From contig NZ_RBLJ01000003.1 in the NCBI RefSeq assembly GCF_003634575.1, positions 558,001 through 622,000 on the forward strand: 64,000 bases of DNA. Direction: 5' to 3'. Below, in pieces: positions 44,001 to 53,778 of the stretch (position 1 is the stretch's first letter; each line of letters begins with the position of its first letter). The notes under the pieces are model-generated. The model did no database searches and was not told the DNA's origin. It saw only the letters and a list, made by a program, of their open reading frames with translations. Source of the DNA: Photorhabdus asymbiotica. GTDB lineage: Bacteria > Pseudomonadota > Gammaproteobacteria > Enterobacterales > Enterobacteriaceae. The translations under genes were made by a program, and so were the position numbers.

Positions 44001-46950
44001 TATCGGTTTGGGTTTTAACATTCAATACGGTGTCGCCCACCGCCTGCACCTGCCCATGACGATTGTCGAGCTGCTGGGTTTTCAGGTTGAACGTACCTGC
44101 CGACAACAATTTGCCGTCCCGGTTATCTGTCTGCGCCTGTCGGGTGTCAATAACCAACTGTCCGCCTTGCAGATGACCGTGGCGATTGTCCAGCGGGCCG
44201 CTGGTGACGGTGGTGATGCCATCGCCGAGAATACGGCCCTGCTGGTTATCCAGTCCCTGTCCATCGGTATCGAGATTCAGCGCATCGGCGGATTGTAAGG
44301 TGCCCTGACGGTTGGTCAGTTGCTGACTGTGAATGTCCAGTCCGCCATTGCCGGCTATCTGTCCCCGGGTATTGTTAAGCGCGGTGCTGCTCAGGGTAGT
44401 GTGGCCGTCTGCGGCGATGATCCCGCCGGTGTTGTCGATATCGCCGGTATGCAGCGTTAAGTGTCCGCCGCTCAATAACTGGCCGCCTTTTTGGTCCGTC
44501 GTGGCGGTGTTGGCGAGCCAGTGACCGTGAGTTTTCACCGTCATGTCGCCCCCGGACTGTAATAGTCCGGCGGTGTTTTCCAGCTCACCACTGTGTAAGG
44601 TCAGGGTATCTTGCGCGATCACTTGTCCGGCGGTATTGGTGAAGCGGTGCCCGGTCGTCTGGCTGGTGATGTGTTGCGCCAGTAATGTCCCCTGGGTGTT
44701 ATCCAAAGCCTGACTGGTCGTAGTGAGTCGGGTTTTGGCTTCGATATGGCCGTGGGTGTTCTGAATCTGTTGCCCGATAGTCAGCGTGGCACTGCCCCCA
44801 GAGGCCGCCAGGGTTCCCCGGCGATTATCCAGTTGGGTCGCGGTGAGTTGGATATCGTTACCGGCTTCCAGTCGGCCATTCTGGTTATCCAGCGTGTCGT
44901 TAACCGTCAATGTCAACGAGCCGTTTTCAGCCGCCACGATGTTGCCATGGCGATTATCGACTGTGGTTGCCTCAACATTCAGGTTTCCGTTACCGGCAAT
45001 CTTGCCGCCCTGATTATTCAGCGTGTTGACCGTCAGGGCCAGGGTATCGGTGCCCGATTGTTGCATCACACCCTGCTGATGATTCAGCGTATCGGCGTTG
45101 AGAGTAATGCGATGAGCGCGGGTCTCGGCCTGATTCAGTTGCAGGTCACCGGCCTGAATAGCCAGCGTGCCGTTGGTCAGCAGTTTGCCCTGATGGCCCA
45201 GCCAGTGTTGGGCTGTCAGGGACAGCTGACCGTTGCCGGCCAGTTGCACTTGCCCCTGAGTGTTGTCTGCGGTTTGCGCGGTCAGGTGGAAGTTATCCCC
45301 CTGATTGACGAGGTTGCCCTGACGGTTATCGAGCTGGTCGGTGGTGATCGTCAGCCGTGACCCGGCATTAAACAGGGTGCCACCCCGGTTATTCAGGGTC
45401 CGGGTGTGGAGGGTCAGTTCACCGGGACCGGTCTGGGTCATTTTTCCTTGCTGGTTCGCGATATCGGGCGTGGTTAAATGGATTTCCCGCGCTGTTAATT
45501 GCCCTCCGTTATTATTAAACTGGCCCGGGGTATGGGCAGTAAAACGGTCTGCGTTAACGCTGGCGTGTGCCGTGCTGATGCCCGGTTGACTGGCCGTCAG
45601 CTGAATGTCGCCCGCTACAGTTTGACTGCCGCTGAGGTCAATCTGTTGACCGTGAATATTCAGCGTATGGGTCGCCAGATTTTTCCCGCCAGCCTGAACC
45701 TGCTGGGCGGTCAGGGTCAGTGAGCCGGGGCGGGTGGTGTTCCCGTTATCATCCAGTCCGGCGGCCCAGACACTGTGGCGGTCACTCTGTATCGTCTGGG
45801 CGGTGGCGGAGATATCCCCCCGCGCCTCAATCCGGCCCCGGTTGTGCAGTGGGCCCCCAGCCTGCAAAGTGACCGTCGATTGCGACAGCAGTTTGCCCTG
45901 ATTATCTATCCCGGCGGTACTGGTTAATTGCAGCGCATCCCGGCTGCTGATTGTGCCCCGGTTCTCAATCCGGCCATCGGCGGTGACGAAGACTTCCCCC
46001 GCGGGCACGCCGATATCGCCGGCATTCCGCACCCCGACACCGGCTTCGGTGCCTATCAGCAGAATCTTATGAGCATACATCCCGCCGAGTGCCGTACTGT
46101 CCAGCGCGAACAGTGGGTGGGCCTCATCTTCAGCGGCGGATTTTTTCGTGATGGTCTGGTGTGCGGCATCCACGCGATTGCGCCCGGTGGTCACTTTCAG
46201 GTTCTGGGCGTGTAATTTGGCGTTGAGGGCAACGGCGCGGGCAATGATGTCCGTGTAATTTTGCTGCCGGCTGTCCATCCCTTGCCCCTCAATACGCACT
46301 TCGCCCTGATTCACGTCAAAACCGGTCAGATGCCCCCGCTCCATCAGGGCTTCACCGGTGGTCAGGGTGGTGCGATGGGCATTGATAAAACCACAGCCAT
46401 TACAGGTAATCCCGGACGGATTGGCAATCACCACCTCAGCCTTGCGTCCGGCGACTTCAATCCAGCCATTGAGGTGGCTGGGGTCACGGCTGTTGACTTC
46501 ATTGAGGATCACTTTGGCTTCCCCTTTAGCCAGCCAGGGATTGCCGGCGACCATGCCGCCCAGTTGGGTCTCGGTCGCCTTTGCGCTGTTGTTGAGGATA
46601 ACCCCGCGTTTATCGACATCAAACTGGCGGTAAGTATTGTGGGACACGCCGGCAGCGCTGGGGGTCTGGATATTCACCTGCGGCGTGCCGTTGGCACTGG
46701 GGATAATCGTCGGCTGTTGCTGACCCGGTGCCTGTCCATCGGCCACAATCGCCGCCTGGGCGGTGAGTGAAATCCCGCCCAGGGCCAGCAATAAACCGAA
46801 CTGGAACGCGGTAAGGCGACACAATCGTTGAGCCGATGGCCGACCGCGACGGCGCGCGGTGCTGCCTTGCCCGGCCCGGGCAATCTCCGCCACCACCATC
46901 AGCCTGTTTCGGGATCGGTTAAAGATAAGACGATATAACTGTTTGTTCAT
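38089..46950 (-). CDS. cdiA: CdiA-type contact-dependent inhibition exoprotein
   Basis: 2953 residues from ATG 46950 (GGAG seven bases before). It has an extended signal peptide (residues 1-66, ending 'SLTAQA'), then a TPS secretion domain with 'VIANPSGITCNGCGFIN' near 176-190. Long runs of filamentous-haemagglutinin repeats follow to about 2400 ('LDNRHG...', 'LNNQGG...' type). Near residue 2730 is a VENN-like 'KNATDNNAL', and after it the tip: 'LTDAGRALQKHGGREGS', then 'VVEATAPDGRALRF' and 'LIGFREP', resembling BECR-fold RNase tips. The body is GC-rich while the ~650 bases of tip are AT-rich, a sign of tip exchange. Secretion normally needs CdiB, which is broken here. Confidence 0.9.
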   Translation of the reverse strand: MNKQLYRLIFNRSRNRLMVVAEIARAGQGSTARRRGRPSAQRLCRLTAFQFGLLLALGGISLTAQAAIVADGQAPGQQQPTIIPSANGTPQVNIQTPSAAGVSHNTYRQFDVDKRGVILNNSAKATETQLGGMVAGNPWLAKGEAKVILNEVNSRDPSHLNGWIEVAGRKAEVVIANPSGITCNGCGFINAHRTTLTTGEALMERGHLTGFDVNQGEVRIEGQGMDSRQQNYTDIIARAVALNAKLHAQNLKVTTGRNRVDAAHQTITKKSAAEDEAHPLFALDSTALGGMYAHKILLIGTEAGVGVRNAGDIGVPAGEVFVTADGRIENRGTISSRDALQLTSTAGIDNQGKLLSQSTVTLQAGGPLHNRGRIEARGDISATAQTIQSDRHSVWAAGLDDNGNTTRPGSLTLTAQQVQAGGKNLATHTLNIHGQQIDLSGSQTVAGDIQLTASQPGISTAHASVNADRFTAHTPGQFNNNGGQLTAREIHLTTPDIANQQGKMTQTGPGELTLHTRTLNNRGGTLFNAGSRLTITTDQLDNRQGNLVNQGDNFHLTAQTADNTQGQVQLAGNGQLSLTAQHWLGHQGKLLTNGTLAIQAGDLQLNQAETRAHRITLNADTLNHQQGVMQQSGTDTLALTVNTLNNQGGKIAGNGNLNVEATTVDNRHGNIVAAENGSLTLTVNDTLDNQNGRLEAGNDIQLTATQLDNRRGTLAASGGSATLTIGQQIQNTHGHIEAKTRLTTTSQALDNTQGTLLAQHITSQTTGHRFTNTAGQVIAQDTLTLHSGELENTAGLLQSGGDMTVKTHGHWLANTATTDQKGGQLLSGGHLTLHTGDIDNTGGIIAADGHTTLSSTALNNTRGQIAGNGGLDIHSQQLTNRQGTLQSADALNLDTDGQGLDNQQGRILGDGITTVTSGPLDNRHGHLQGGQLVIDTRQAQTDNRDGKLLSAGTFNLKTQQLDNRHGQVQAVGDTVLNVKTQTDNTGGLIRGGAQLTLSTAHLINRDTAQTDKGLEAQNLTVSTQQADNSQGTLRAADHLQANISQTLNNTQGLVSAGKQLTINREAQQPPLRINNPQGTLIAGKQVDIQANTLSGDGQLLSQGDMAVTLTEDFHHTGNTAANGNLTLKTTGNLLNDRPIKAGQALHLGAQNLTNSATGEISAEQTQIKVHDTLTNTGLIDGNLTHLTAHTLTNTGTGRIYGDHLALQTGTLNNTAHAGNAAVIAARDRLAIGTDTLNNQHHAQIYSVGETHIGGQLDNTLSATGQARELTNHAATLEAGGNLTIDANQLHNTNAGLVTQVAETEHARHHDAALSGQTARYDWAQVDTARRDKYGVHTARMPDGSRSDNFYEYQYTRTVTETQVKHSDPGKILAGGHLTLNSANVTNHDSQIIAGGALTGTIGELHNLATQGERITTETGSQTHWYAKKKRNKLGIGGTKTSQGKSRSGYNPAPVVETIDLKTLAWQDHARPQNTDITITDRQTGQIHAAPTAVKPVSGINDQPRVLPPGQPFELSLPPETVKGQPIDPVIRVVTPNTRLPDNSLYTVQPASDSHYLVETDPKFTQYKQWLGSDYMRQQLTHDPALVHKRLGDGFYEQRLVREQITQLTGQRYLPGYHNDEAQFKALMDAGVAFGKEQQLTPGIALSPAQMALLTADIIWLTNQTVTLPDGSTQVVTVPQVYARVRPGDLSGDGALLAGNTVALNSQGDITNSGTISGRDVTQLTANNLTNSGFIRGGKVDVTAQQTLTNRGGQIQGDDRVTLKGRDITSASTVRGDETNRGLDRPAGIYVQNDQGTLSLNAINNVQITASEVKNTGKASHTEITAGHNLTLDTLSTHRTEQGDWGKDNYRHLTQQQDIGSQITGAGEVTLQAGQDLTATAAHVNAGQQLTAQAGNNLTLTTGTASSDLVEHSKQTSKGWLSTSSVETHDEVHDRQALSTTFSGDKVTLQAGKDLHIRGSNVAGTQDVRLNAGHQLTVTTAAESHGETHLRQEKKSGLMGTGGIGFTLGQASQKVTTDSDSQRNKGSTVGSSQGHVTLNAGTQLNLHGSDLVASKDITLTGQNVNITSAANHHTTLTKTEQKQSGLTVALSGTAGGALNSAVQTARAAQQTEDPRLKALQHTQAALSGVQATQAARLAEAQGSDKGNNTLAGVSLSYGRQSSRSEQQHQQTTQQGSHLTAGDNLTITAHGDDKGASGPNGDIRIQGSQLQAGKDLQLNASRDIALSSSQNTEQTTGKSRSHGSAMGMGVTAGPGGTGFSVSANVSRGNGHETGHGVSHNNTTLAAGQAVTLNSGRDTTLQGAQVSGEQMTAEVKRHLTLSSEQDSQRYDSQQHNARAGVSTTVGPQPDGTLSLNASRSKLHSNYDSVQEQTGLFAGKGGYQVNVGDHTQLDGAVIASQADNAKNTLNTGTLGFKDIQNKADFSVEQQSAGVSLGQPTTGQVLNNLAVNALTGSNNQGHDRSTTHAAVSDGTLIIRDKDHQTQDIANLSRDTDNAANVLRPIFDKEKAQQRLKQAQLMGELSAQMTEIAGTEGKIIATKAAKAKLNHISEQDKADAREKLINAGNKAPSPADINKQVYDTAYTQALNDSGFGTGGPYQKALQAATAAIQGLAGNNLGQALAGGASPYLAGVIKELTTDPQTHQVDIATNTLAHAILGAVAAEVSGNNALAGAAGAASGELAAQVLIKQLYGDAAKVSELTEEQKQTISTLSTLAAGLAGGIAGDSTASVLTGAQAGKNATDNNALAVPMPPPPIASSNTGEAVNEANQTIASALDKKLKEIGETLDKATECSFGRVCSSDYVDGENQPNVGKSLTNEEKTKYGGVGSGSPDGWEPRDEENARNNSALPSKDNLNQAASAPNRNGLTDAGRALQKHGGREGSVYSYSSQKASVLNQEAQTIVSEILSNPNTKIESRIVFENKQRITVVEATAPDGRALRFNADGTRLIGFREPSSK

Positions 46951-46970
46951 GGGGGGTCTCCACGCACAGA

Positions 46971-47246
46971 CTACACACGGGCAGCCGGGTTATTTGAATG
47001 AATACGGCCAGTACTGAATGGCGGGACCCGGGCAAGGGGAAAGCCGTGTGCTGCCGTCGGAAAGGCGGCGGGCGAGGTTTTTTCCAGTACAGACAGGCGA
47101 ACTGCTTCAGGCGATGGAGCTAATTGGGCCTCCAGTGCTTGCTGACGCGCCTGTTGATGAATACGTTGTTGATCTGAGAGGTCAGCGGCCTGACTGCCTG
47201 AAGCCGTGCTATAAAAAACCGCTAATACCAAAATACTGCTTTTCAT
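46971..47246 (-). pseudogene. Truncated cdiB (two-partner secretion transporter, N-terminal stub)
   Basis: About 91 codons: a signal peptide ('SILVLAVFYSTASGSQA'), then 'DLSDQQRIHQQARQQALEAQ', the Gln-rich helix and linker that begin CdiB/ShlB-type outer-membrane transporters. After '...SPAAFPTAAHG' homology ends and the frame stops at 46971, 20 bases before cdiA. The POTRA domains and the beta-barrel, over 450 residues in the family, are missing. The close spacing suggests a deletion that fused the stub to cdiA's leader. Without another TpsB in trans, cdiA could not be exported. Confidence 0.75.
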
Positions 47247-47505
47247 TGCTTTTCTATTCCACAATTACGAAGCGGTATTAACCATAAATTTAACTTAGCG
47301 ATCAATGTTTGAGGTTTATTGTCACGCAGGTAACTAAAAGCAGGGATGGGGTTAAGATAGCAGCAAAAACAAGGGGTTGTATTTTAATCAAAAAATAGAC
47401 CCAGGTTATTATTGTGTTACAAATCATATAAAAAATACATTAATATTAGTTATTTAATAATCAATAGTAATAATTTCAAATTAATTTCATTTTTTTGTTT
47501 TATTT

Positions 47506-47521
47506 TGTGACACATATCACA
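47506..47521. promoter_or_regulatory. CRP-type binding site
   Basis: TGTGACACATATCACA: a perfect TGTGA-N6-TCACA palindrome. It lies 287 bases upstream of the Nramp-like gene and 260 bases from the cdiB stub, in the ~550-bp divergent spacer (47247-47792), which holds no gene. It could serve either promoter. Confidence 0.75.
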
Positions 47522-47792
47522 ACTTTAACGCAATTACAGAAACAAGTTACTTGAAAGATGATTGTTTAAGTTATGTCGATATTAATCATCATATTTTGTT
47601 ATCTAATTCCGTGGATTATTTTGAGCAAAGTGTGTGCAGAGCAAGCGATGTTATTGCAAGTTGAGAGATAACCGTCAAGTAGAAGAAATTACTCTCTACA
47701 ATTGAGGGTCTTCATAAATAGAATTAATAAATCGTTACCATGTTTCTGCAATTAACCCTTATCTCGACGACACATACGCAGGAGTGCAATCT

Positions 47793-49028
47793 ATGGCGAC
47801 ACAGAAAGCCATTAATTTTGTGAAGGTTCGACGCTCATCATTAATCGCCGCCATTTTCCTGATGGCAACGTCAGCAATTGGTCCCGGATTTATTACTCAG
47901 ACAGCAACATTCACTGCAACTATGGGCGCCTCCTTTGCGTTTGGCATTCTGGCATCTATCGTGATTGATTTTTTTGTGCAGCAAAACATCTGGCGTATCG
48001 TGACCTTAACTCGGATGCGGGCTGCAGATATTGCCAACACGGCAATACCCGGTAGCGGCTATCTGCTAGCGCTCTTGGTGATATTTGGTGGTTTGGTTTT
48101 TAACATCGGCAATATTGCCGGTTCCGGCTTGGGGCTAAATGCCTTAATTGGTCTGGAGCCTAAGTGGGGTGGATTGTTGAGCGCGATCATGGCTATTTTT
48201 ATCTTCTCATCCCAACGCGCAGGTATTGCCATCGATCGCATTATTATCGTTCTGGGCGTTGCCATGATCATCCTGACATTGTTCGTTGCTTATGTTTCCA
48301 ACCCTCCGCTCGGCGAAGCATTACGACAAACTGTTTTACCTGACAACATTAATTTTGCCACTATCACCACAATTGTTGGTGGCACAGTTGGCGGTTATGT
48401 CTGCTATGCCGGGGCGCACCGCTTATTGGATAAAGGTATTGCCGGAACTGAAAATATTCAGGCTATTTCCCGTGCAGCAACCAACGGCATTCTCGTGGTT
48501 GGCCTGATGCGCTATATCCTGTTCCTTGCCATTCTTGGCGTAGTCGCCAGCGGCGTAGTAATCGACATTTCCAGCCAAGATGCAAATCCAGCATCACAAG
48601 CATTTCAGGCCGCAGCCGGGCAATTTGGTTTACGTATTTTTGGCTTGATCCTTTGGGCAGCAGCAATTACCAGTGTGATCGGTGCCTCTTACACTTCCAT
48701 TTCCTTTATTACGGTATTTAGTCAGAAATTCACTGAACGTAAGCGCAATATTGCAACCATCATATTTATCGCCCTCTCTCTCTTGGTCTATCTTGTTTTA
48801 GGGACACCTCCCGCTGCTCTGTTGGTTTTTGCCGGTGGCTTTAATGGGCTGATCCTCCCTATCGGGCTAACCATTTTTATTTATGTCGGCTGGTGTCGAG
48901 CAGACCTGATGCAGGGCTATCACTACCCGCGTTGGTTGTTATGGCTGGGAGCAATTACCTGCGCACTAACCTGGTACATGGCTTTTATGTCCATAGAACC
49001 TATCTTTTCGTTTCTGAAAACAGCTTGA
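47793..49028 (+). CDS. Nramp-family transporter (YcsG-like)
   Basis: 411 residues from ATG 47793 with GGAG upstream; the ATG at 47784 lies ahead of the ribosome binding site. Ten to eleven membrane segments; '[15 protein letters not shown]' marks the Nramp helix 1 region, but the metal-binding DPGN of true Mn/Fe transporters is replaced, as in YcsG-type proteins. These proteins are encoded with pxpA/ycsF genes, so the substrate may be an organic molecule linked to 5-oxoproline metabolism or a different ion. It is the first gene of a four-gene run with an 11-bp gap to pxpA. Confidence 0.85.
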   Translation: MATQKAINFVKVRRSSLIAAIFLMATSAIGPGFITQTATFTATMGASFAFGILASIVIDFFVQQNIWRIVTLTRMRAADIANTAIPGSGYLLALLVIFGGLVFNIGNIAGSGLGLNALIGLEPKWGGLLSAIMAIFIFSSQRAGIAIDRIIIVLGVAMIILTLFVAYVSNPPLGEALRQTVLPDNINFATITTIVGGTVGGYVCYAGAHRLLDKGIAGTENIQAISRAATNGILVVGLMRYILFLAILGVVASGVVIDISSQDANPASQAFQAAAGQFGLRIFGLILWAAAITSVIGASYTSISFITVFSQKFTERKRNIATIIFIALSLLVYLVLGTPPAALLVFAGGFNGLILPIGLTIFIYVGWCRADLMQGYHYPRWLLWLGAITCALTWYMAFMSIEPIFSFLKTA

Positions 49029-49039
49029 GGAAGATAACA

Positions 49040-49810
49040 ATGATCAAAACTATCGATTTAAATAGCGATCTTGGTGAAAGCTTTGGTCAATGGAAGATGG
49101 GTGACGATAATGCCATGCTGAGCATTGTCACCAGTGCCAATGTGGCGTGTGGATTTCACGCAGGTGATCCCGCCGGAATTCTTCAAACCCTAAAAGCGGC
49201 CCATGAAAATCAGGTCGTTATTGGTGCCCATGTGTCCTATCCCGATCTTGTCGGATTTGGCCGCCGTAATATGGATATTGCCAGCGATGAGCTGATTGCC
49301 GATGTTATCTATCAGATCGGCGCTCTAAAAGGGCTGGCAGCCGCCGCCGGAACTACCGTGAGTTATGTTAAACCTCATGGCGCCCTGTACAACACCATTG
49401 CTAATGATGAGTATCAGGCACTTGCCGTTATTACCGCGATTCGTGAAGTGGATGACAACTTAACACTAGTCGGGTTAGCAGGTGCAAAAATATTGGATCT
49501 GGCAAGGGAAAAAGGTTTACGTACTGTTGCGGAAGCTTTTGCCGACAGAGCTTACACTCCACAAGGCACGTTAGTTTCTCGGCGAGAAAAAGGCGCAGTA
49601 CTGCATGATGCCAATGTGGTTGCTCAACGTATGTTGCAATTGGTGACTGAGGGCGGTGTTGAAGCGATCGATGGTAGCTTTACACGCATTCAGGCTGACT
49701 CCATCTGTGTACACGGTGACAGCCCCGGTGCGGTGGAAATGGCCCGTCAGGTGAAAATGACACTGCAACAAGCTGGAATCACCATACAGTCTTTTATTCA
49801 AAACGGGTAA
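49040..49810 (+). CDS. pxpA: 5-oxoprolinase subunit A (LamB/YcsF family)
   Basis: 256 residues with GAGGAAG before the ATG. Family signatures: '[12 protein letters not shown]', '[13 protein letters not shown]', '[15 protein letters not shown]' and 'VKPHGALYN'. With PxpB and PxpC it forms the ATP-dependent 5-oxoprolinase that opens 5-oxoproline to glutamate. The next gene encodes PxpB and PxpC as one chain. The order transporter, pxpA, pxpBC, biotin carboxylase is a known arrangement. Nearly all motif residues are conserved, so it is probably active. Confidence 0.92.
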   Translation: MIKTIDLNSDLGESFGQWKMGDDNAMLSIVTSANVACGFHAGDPAGILQTLKAAHENQVVIGAHVSYPDLVGFGRRNMDIASDELIADVIYQIGALKGLAAAAGTTVSYVKPHGALYNTIANDEYQALAVITAIREVDDNLTLVGLAGAKILDLAREKGLRTVAEAFADRAYTPQGTLVSRREKGAVLHDANVVAQRMLQLVTEGGVEAIDGSFTRIQADSICVHGDSPGAVEMARQVKMTLQQAGITIQSFIQNG

Positions 49811-49881
49811 CGTAGTTGTCATGGCATCATGCACCGTTTTACATACTCATTATCAATGCTGCTTCATTCCGGGAGTACTCC

Positions 49882-51498
49882 GTGCGTTTTCTACCCGTTA
49901 ATTTGAACGCTATTATTGTTGAACTTTGCAATCTGGATGAAACACTGGCTTTATTTGATTCACTTAATTCCAGCCCAATTTCAGGAGTAGAAGAAATTAT
50001 CCCGGCAGCCAGAACACTGCTGATCCGGTTTCGTCCTAATATTATTGCCGACAGTCAACTTGCCAGAGAAATCAACCGTCGCAACCTGAATACTCGCGAT
50101 AGAACAACAGGCAAACTGGTTGAAATCCCGGTGTATTACACTGGCGAAGATCTGGCTGAAGTGGCGGATATCCTCGGAATAACCATTAAAGAAGTCATTA
50201 AACGGCATACAGAAAATGAATACACTGTGGCTTTTACGGGTTTCGCTCCCGGATTTGCTTATTTAGTAGCAAATTCTAATGTTTTGCATGTTCCCCGCCG
50301 AATGACCCCACGGGCGCGCCTGCCAGCGGGATCGGTAGGGCTAGCAGGAGAATTTAGTGGTATATATCCCCAGACCAGTCCTGGCGGGTGGCAAATCATC
50401 GGCATTACACCAGAGCGCATGTGGGATCTCTCTCGCAATCCCCCTGCCCTGTTGCAACCGGGCTTTCGGGTACGTTTCAGAGATAAAAGCAAAGGTACAA
50501 CAGTCACCATTACCAAGCCTGAAAGCCAGATTACTCCCACAATAGATGTCATCTCTTCACAAGTTGATAAACGCCCATCTCTGGCAATCTTATCAACCGG
50601 GATACAAACGCTTTTTCAGGATTTGGGCCGTTCCGGGCAGGCTGGTTTAGGGATTGCTGCGGCGGGTGCGCTGGATAAAACAGCGCTGCGAAGTGCAAAT
50701 CGTATCGTCGGAAATCCTTCCGATAGTGCATGTCTGGAAATTGTGGAAGGTGGATTAAGCTTCATTTCCCATGGCTGCGTTATTATCGCGGTCACTGGGG
50801 CTGATTGTCCTATTGTTATCCAAACGGCATCTGGCCGGAAGTTTCAAGCGGGTAGCTATCAACCTGTTGATCTAAGCGAAGGTGATAAAGTGACATTAGG
50901 AACGCCCAAAGCGGGAGTGCGTTCTTATCTGGCAGTACGCGGAGGTTTTGCGCAGCAACCTATTCTTTCCAGTCGATCTTACGACACGCTGGCACATATT
51001 GGCCCCAAACCTGTTGCTACAGGCGATCTGTTGAATATTCTTTCCGTCACACGCAGTTTTGCGGTATCCATGGATGAAGGCCCAGCCTTTAATATGCCAG
51101 CTCCTGACGATATCGTCACACTGGATATTATTCTGGGACCACGAACCGACTGGTTCACGGAAGAAGCGCTATCTCTGTTACAAAATCAGCTCTGGCGAGT
51201 AACACCACAATCTAATCGGGTTGGGATTCGCCTGAACGGAGGCACCCCATTATCACGCATCAACCATGAAGAGTTACCTAGTGAAGGAACGGCCGTCGGA
51301 GCCATTCAGGTTCCTGCCAGTGGACAACCGGTTCTGTTTCTGGCAGATCACCCCTTAACCGGCGGTTATCCCGTCATTGGTTCAGTTGCCAGTTACCATC
51401 TTGATCTTGCTGGACAAATTCCTATCAATGCCCATATCCGCTTCAATCCAATTAATGAATTTCACGAAATACAGGAAGCGTTGACTGTTCATGAATAA
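49882..51498 (+). CDS. PxpB-PxpC fusion (5-oxoprolinase subunits B and C)
   Basis: 538 residues from a GTG at 49882 (GGGAG eight bases before); an upstream TTG frame adds an unlikely leader. Residues ~1-220 match PxpB/KipI ('[11 protein letters not shown]', '[16 protein letters not shown]', 'GGWQIIG'). Residues ~235-530 match PxpC/KipA, the biotin-dependent carboxyltransferase-like half ('[16 protein letters not shown]', 'YLAVRGGF'). In E. coli these are separate proteins, so fusion here fixes a 1:1 ratio. It lies 71 bases after pxpA. The same two-domain layout occurs in urea amidolyase, but the usual amidase is absent. Confidence 0.88.
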   Translation: MRFLPVNLNAIIVELCNLDETLALFDSLNSSPISGVEEIIPAARTLLIRFRPNIIADSQLAREINRRNLNTRDRTTGKLVEIPVYYTGEDLAEVADILGITIKEVIKRHTENEYTVAFTGFAPGFAYLVANSNVLHVPRRMTPRARLPAGSVGLAGEFSGIYPQTSPGGWQIIGITPERMWDLSRNPPALLQPGFRVRFRDKSKGTTVTITKPESQITPTIDVISSQVDKRPSLAILSTGIQTLFQDLGRSGQAGLGIAAAGALDKTALRSANRIVGNPSDSACLEIVEGGLSFISHGCVIIAVTGADCPIVIQTASGRKFQAGSYQPVDLSEGDKVTLGTPKAGVRSYLAVRGGFAQQPILSSRSYDTLAHIGPKPVATGDLLNILSVTRSFAVSMDEGPAFNMPAPDDIVTLDIILGPRTDWFTEEALSLLQNQLWRVTPQSNRVGIRLNGGTPLSRINHEELPSEGTAVGAIQVPASGQPVLFLADHPLTGGYPVIGSVASYHLDLAGQIPINAHIRFNPINEFHEIQEALTVHE

Positions 51499-51511
51499 TA
51501 AGGACAACCCA

Positions 51512-53263
51512 ATGAAGAAAATTCTGATCGCTAACCGCGGTGAAATTGCTGTCCGGATCATCCGTGCCTGCCGGGATTATGGCTTACAATCCATTGCCAT
51601 TTATGCCGATTCGGATATCAATGCACAACACGTACAACTGGCTGATGAAGCTTATGGTTTAGGGGGAAACAACCCCGCTGAAACTTATCTTAATATTCCT
51701 CGACTACTGGATATTGCTAAACGTTCAGGTGCCAGTATGGTACATCCGGGATATGGATTTCTGTCCGAACGGGCAGAATTTGCCCGTGCAGTTATTGATG
51801 CAGGGTTAATCTGGATTGGTCCTGAACCCGAGACAATTGATGCTCTGGGTGACAAAGTTAAAGCGCGTAAAATCGCCCAACGTGTAGGGGCGCCACTGGT
51901 TTCAGGTACGGAAGAACCGGTGAAAAACGCAGAGGAAGCCCTGACATTTGCTGAAAAATATGGCCTACCAATCGCAATCAAAGCGGCATATGGCGGTGGA
52001 GGGCGTGGCCTGAAAGTAGCATGGCGTCTGGATGAAGTGACAGAACTCTATAATTCAGCCGTTCGTGAAGCAACCGTAGCCTTTGGCCGTGGGGAGTGTT
52101 TCATTGAACAGTTTCTGGATAAACCTCGTCACATTGAAGCACAAATTCTGGCTGATAAGCATGGCAATGTCATCGTACTTGGCACACGTGACTGCTCATT
52201 GCAACGACGCAATCAAAAGCTGGTGGAAGAAGCACCCGCCCCATTTCTGACTGATAATCAGCGCCAGCGTATCCATCAAGCAGCTCGGGATATTTGTGCC
52301 GAAGCTCGTTATACCGGAGCGGGCACAGTGGAGTTTTTGCTTAGTGCGGACGGGACTATTTCCTTTCTGGAAGTTAATACTCGTTTACAAGTTGAACATC
52401 CTATCACCGAAGAAACAACGGGTATCGACATCGTGATCGAGCAATTTCGAATTGCCGAAGGTAAACCTTTATCATTGACAACAACGCCAATTCCTTCAGG
52501 ACATTCTTTTGAATTTCGTATTAACGCAGAGGATACCGGTAAAGGATTTTTGCCCACACCAGGAACAGTGACGCTATTTTCTCCGCCTTCTGGTCCTGGA
52601 ATAAGATTAGATTCTGGTGTTGTAACGGGTTCCGTAATCCCAAGCACCTTTGATTCCCTGATGGCTAAGTTGATAGTCACTGGAAAAACTCGTCAACAAG
52701 CTATTGCCCGGGCGCAGCGCGCATTACAGGAATTCAACATTGAAGGCGTCGCCTCAGTACTGCCTTTTCATCAAGCAGTCATGCAGCATCCTGATTTTAT
52801 TTCTGATGATACATTCAAGGTCCATACACGTTGGATTGAAACTGACTTTATCAACCAAGTAAAAATATCTCCGCGTCAGGAAAATCATTATCCAGAAAAA
52901 GTAACTCGTACTTTTATCGAAATTGATGGCCGTCGTCATCAATTGGGGTTACCAGCCGAATTATTGAGAGGACTTTTATTATCCGATCCTGAACAGAATT
53001 CGGTGACTAAAAACCTCAATAGCGCAGCTGAAGAAACAATCACCGCATCTAATCAGATACCTGCTCCAATATCCGGCATTTTACAATCTTGGTATGTACA
53101 GGAAGGTGATGAAGTTAAACAAGGTGATGTCATTGCTGTGATGGAAGCCATGAAGATGGAAACACAACTGACCGCACATCGTTCCGGGAAAATTATTATC
53201 CATGCAGAAAAAGGTTCTTATCAACAGGCAGGAAATGCGTTGGCCAGTATTAATGAGGATTAA
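51512..53263 (+). CDS. Biotin carboxylase with C-terminal biotinyl domain
   Basis: 583 residues. I use ATG 51512 (AAGGA eight bases before), giving the standard opening '[20 protein letters not shown]'; an earlier ATG overlaps the previous gene. The ATP-grasp part has 'GGGGRG' and '[11 protein letters not shown]'. The C-terminal ~75 residues form a biotin carboxyl carrier domain with the biotinylation site 'EAMKME' near residue 556. Such AccC-like proteins accompany pxp genes; whether it carboxylates anything for 5-oxoproline metabolism is unclear to me. Housekeeping AccC lacks the fused carrier domain, so this is a dedicated copy. Confidence 0.9.
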   Translation: MKKILIANRGEIAVRIIRACRDYGLQSIAIYADSDINAQHVQLADEAYGLGGNNPAETYLNIPRLLDIAKRSGASMVHPGYGFLSERAEFARAVIDAGLIWIGPEPETIDALGDKVKARKIAQRVGAPLVSGTEEPVKNAEEALTFAEKYGLPIAIKAAYGGGGRGLKVAWRLDEVTELYNSAVREATVAFGRGECFIEQFLDKPRHIEAQILADKHGNVIVLGTRDCSLQRRNQKLVEEAPAPFLTDNQRQRIHQAARDICAEARYTGAGTVEFLLSADGTISFLEVNTRLQVEHPITEETTGIDIVIEQFRIAEGKPLSLTTTPIPSGHSFEFRINAEDTGKGFLPTPGTVTLFSPPSGPGIRLDSGVVTGSVIPSTFDSLMAKLIVTGKTRQQAIARAQRALQEFNIEGVASVLPFHQAVMQHPDFISDDTFKVHTRWIETDFINQVKISPRQENHYPEKVTRTFIEIDGRRHQLGLPAELLRGLLLSDPEQNSVTKNLNSAAEETITASNQIPAPISGILQSWYVQEGDEVKQGDVIAVMEAMKMETQLTAHRSGKIIIHAEKGSYQQAGNALASINED

Positions 53264-53482
53264 ATTTAAGAATATTAAATAAAATCGAAATTAACAAAAT
53301 AAAAGTATTGACCTTCATACCGATATTAAGGATTAAATTGACCTAAAAAATAAAGCATCACGAGAAAACAATGTATTATGGATAGCCATACGAAAAACAG
53401 AAATTATGACATCGCCCAATGAGAGCAAATTCATATTCTAGTTAGTTATCAGTTATTGTATTATCTTTAGCTGCGGTAATTT

Positions 53483-53778
53483 TTGTTACCGCAGAGTTAC
53501 CTTGTCCAAAAACAATTATTTCCTCTGAAGATGTTAAATCAGGAAAACCTAATCCAGCAGGATATTTATTGGGGGCAAAATTATTAGGTTTACGTATCGC
53601 AGATATTTTAATCTTTGAATATTCTACTACAGGTATTATTGCTGCCCTATGGAGTGGGACTACCTTGGGTGTTATCGGTGATTGTCATTCAGCTTGTAAT
53701 TCAGAATGGCTGAAACTCCCCGATTTTACGCACATATCAATAAAATCAACTTTATCATCGGTTCACTTTATTGCGTAA
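53483..53778 (+). pseudogene. Remnant of a HAD-family sugar phosphatase (YfbT-like)
   Basis: About 98 codons matching the C-terminal half of YfbT-type HAD phosphatases: 'VTAELP', 'SSEDVKSGKPNPAGYLLGAK', then 'DILIFEYSTTGIIAALWSG'. The N-terminal half, with the nucleophile Asp (DxD), is missing. The late acidic motif, normally ED, reads EY, so an active-site Asp is lost. There is no start codon in a sensible position. The hairpin CTGCGGTAA / TTACCGCAG at 53471-53494 overlaps its 5' end and may be chance. Confidence 0.7.

Noticed and set aside
43198-46770. Several other long antisense frames over cdiA
   Set aside because: Same reason: shadows of the repeat region on the opposite strand.
53471-53494. 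Hairpin CTGCGGTAA / TTACCGCAG as terminator of the pxp operon
   Set aside because: It is over 200 bases past the operon, lacks a T-run and overlaps the HAD remnant, so it may be chance.
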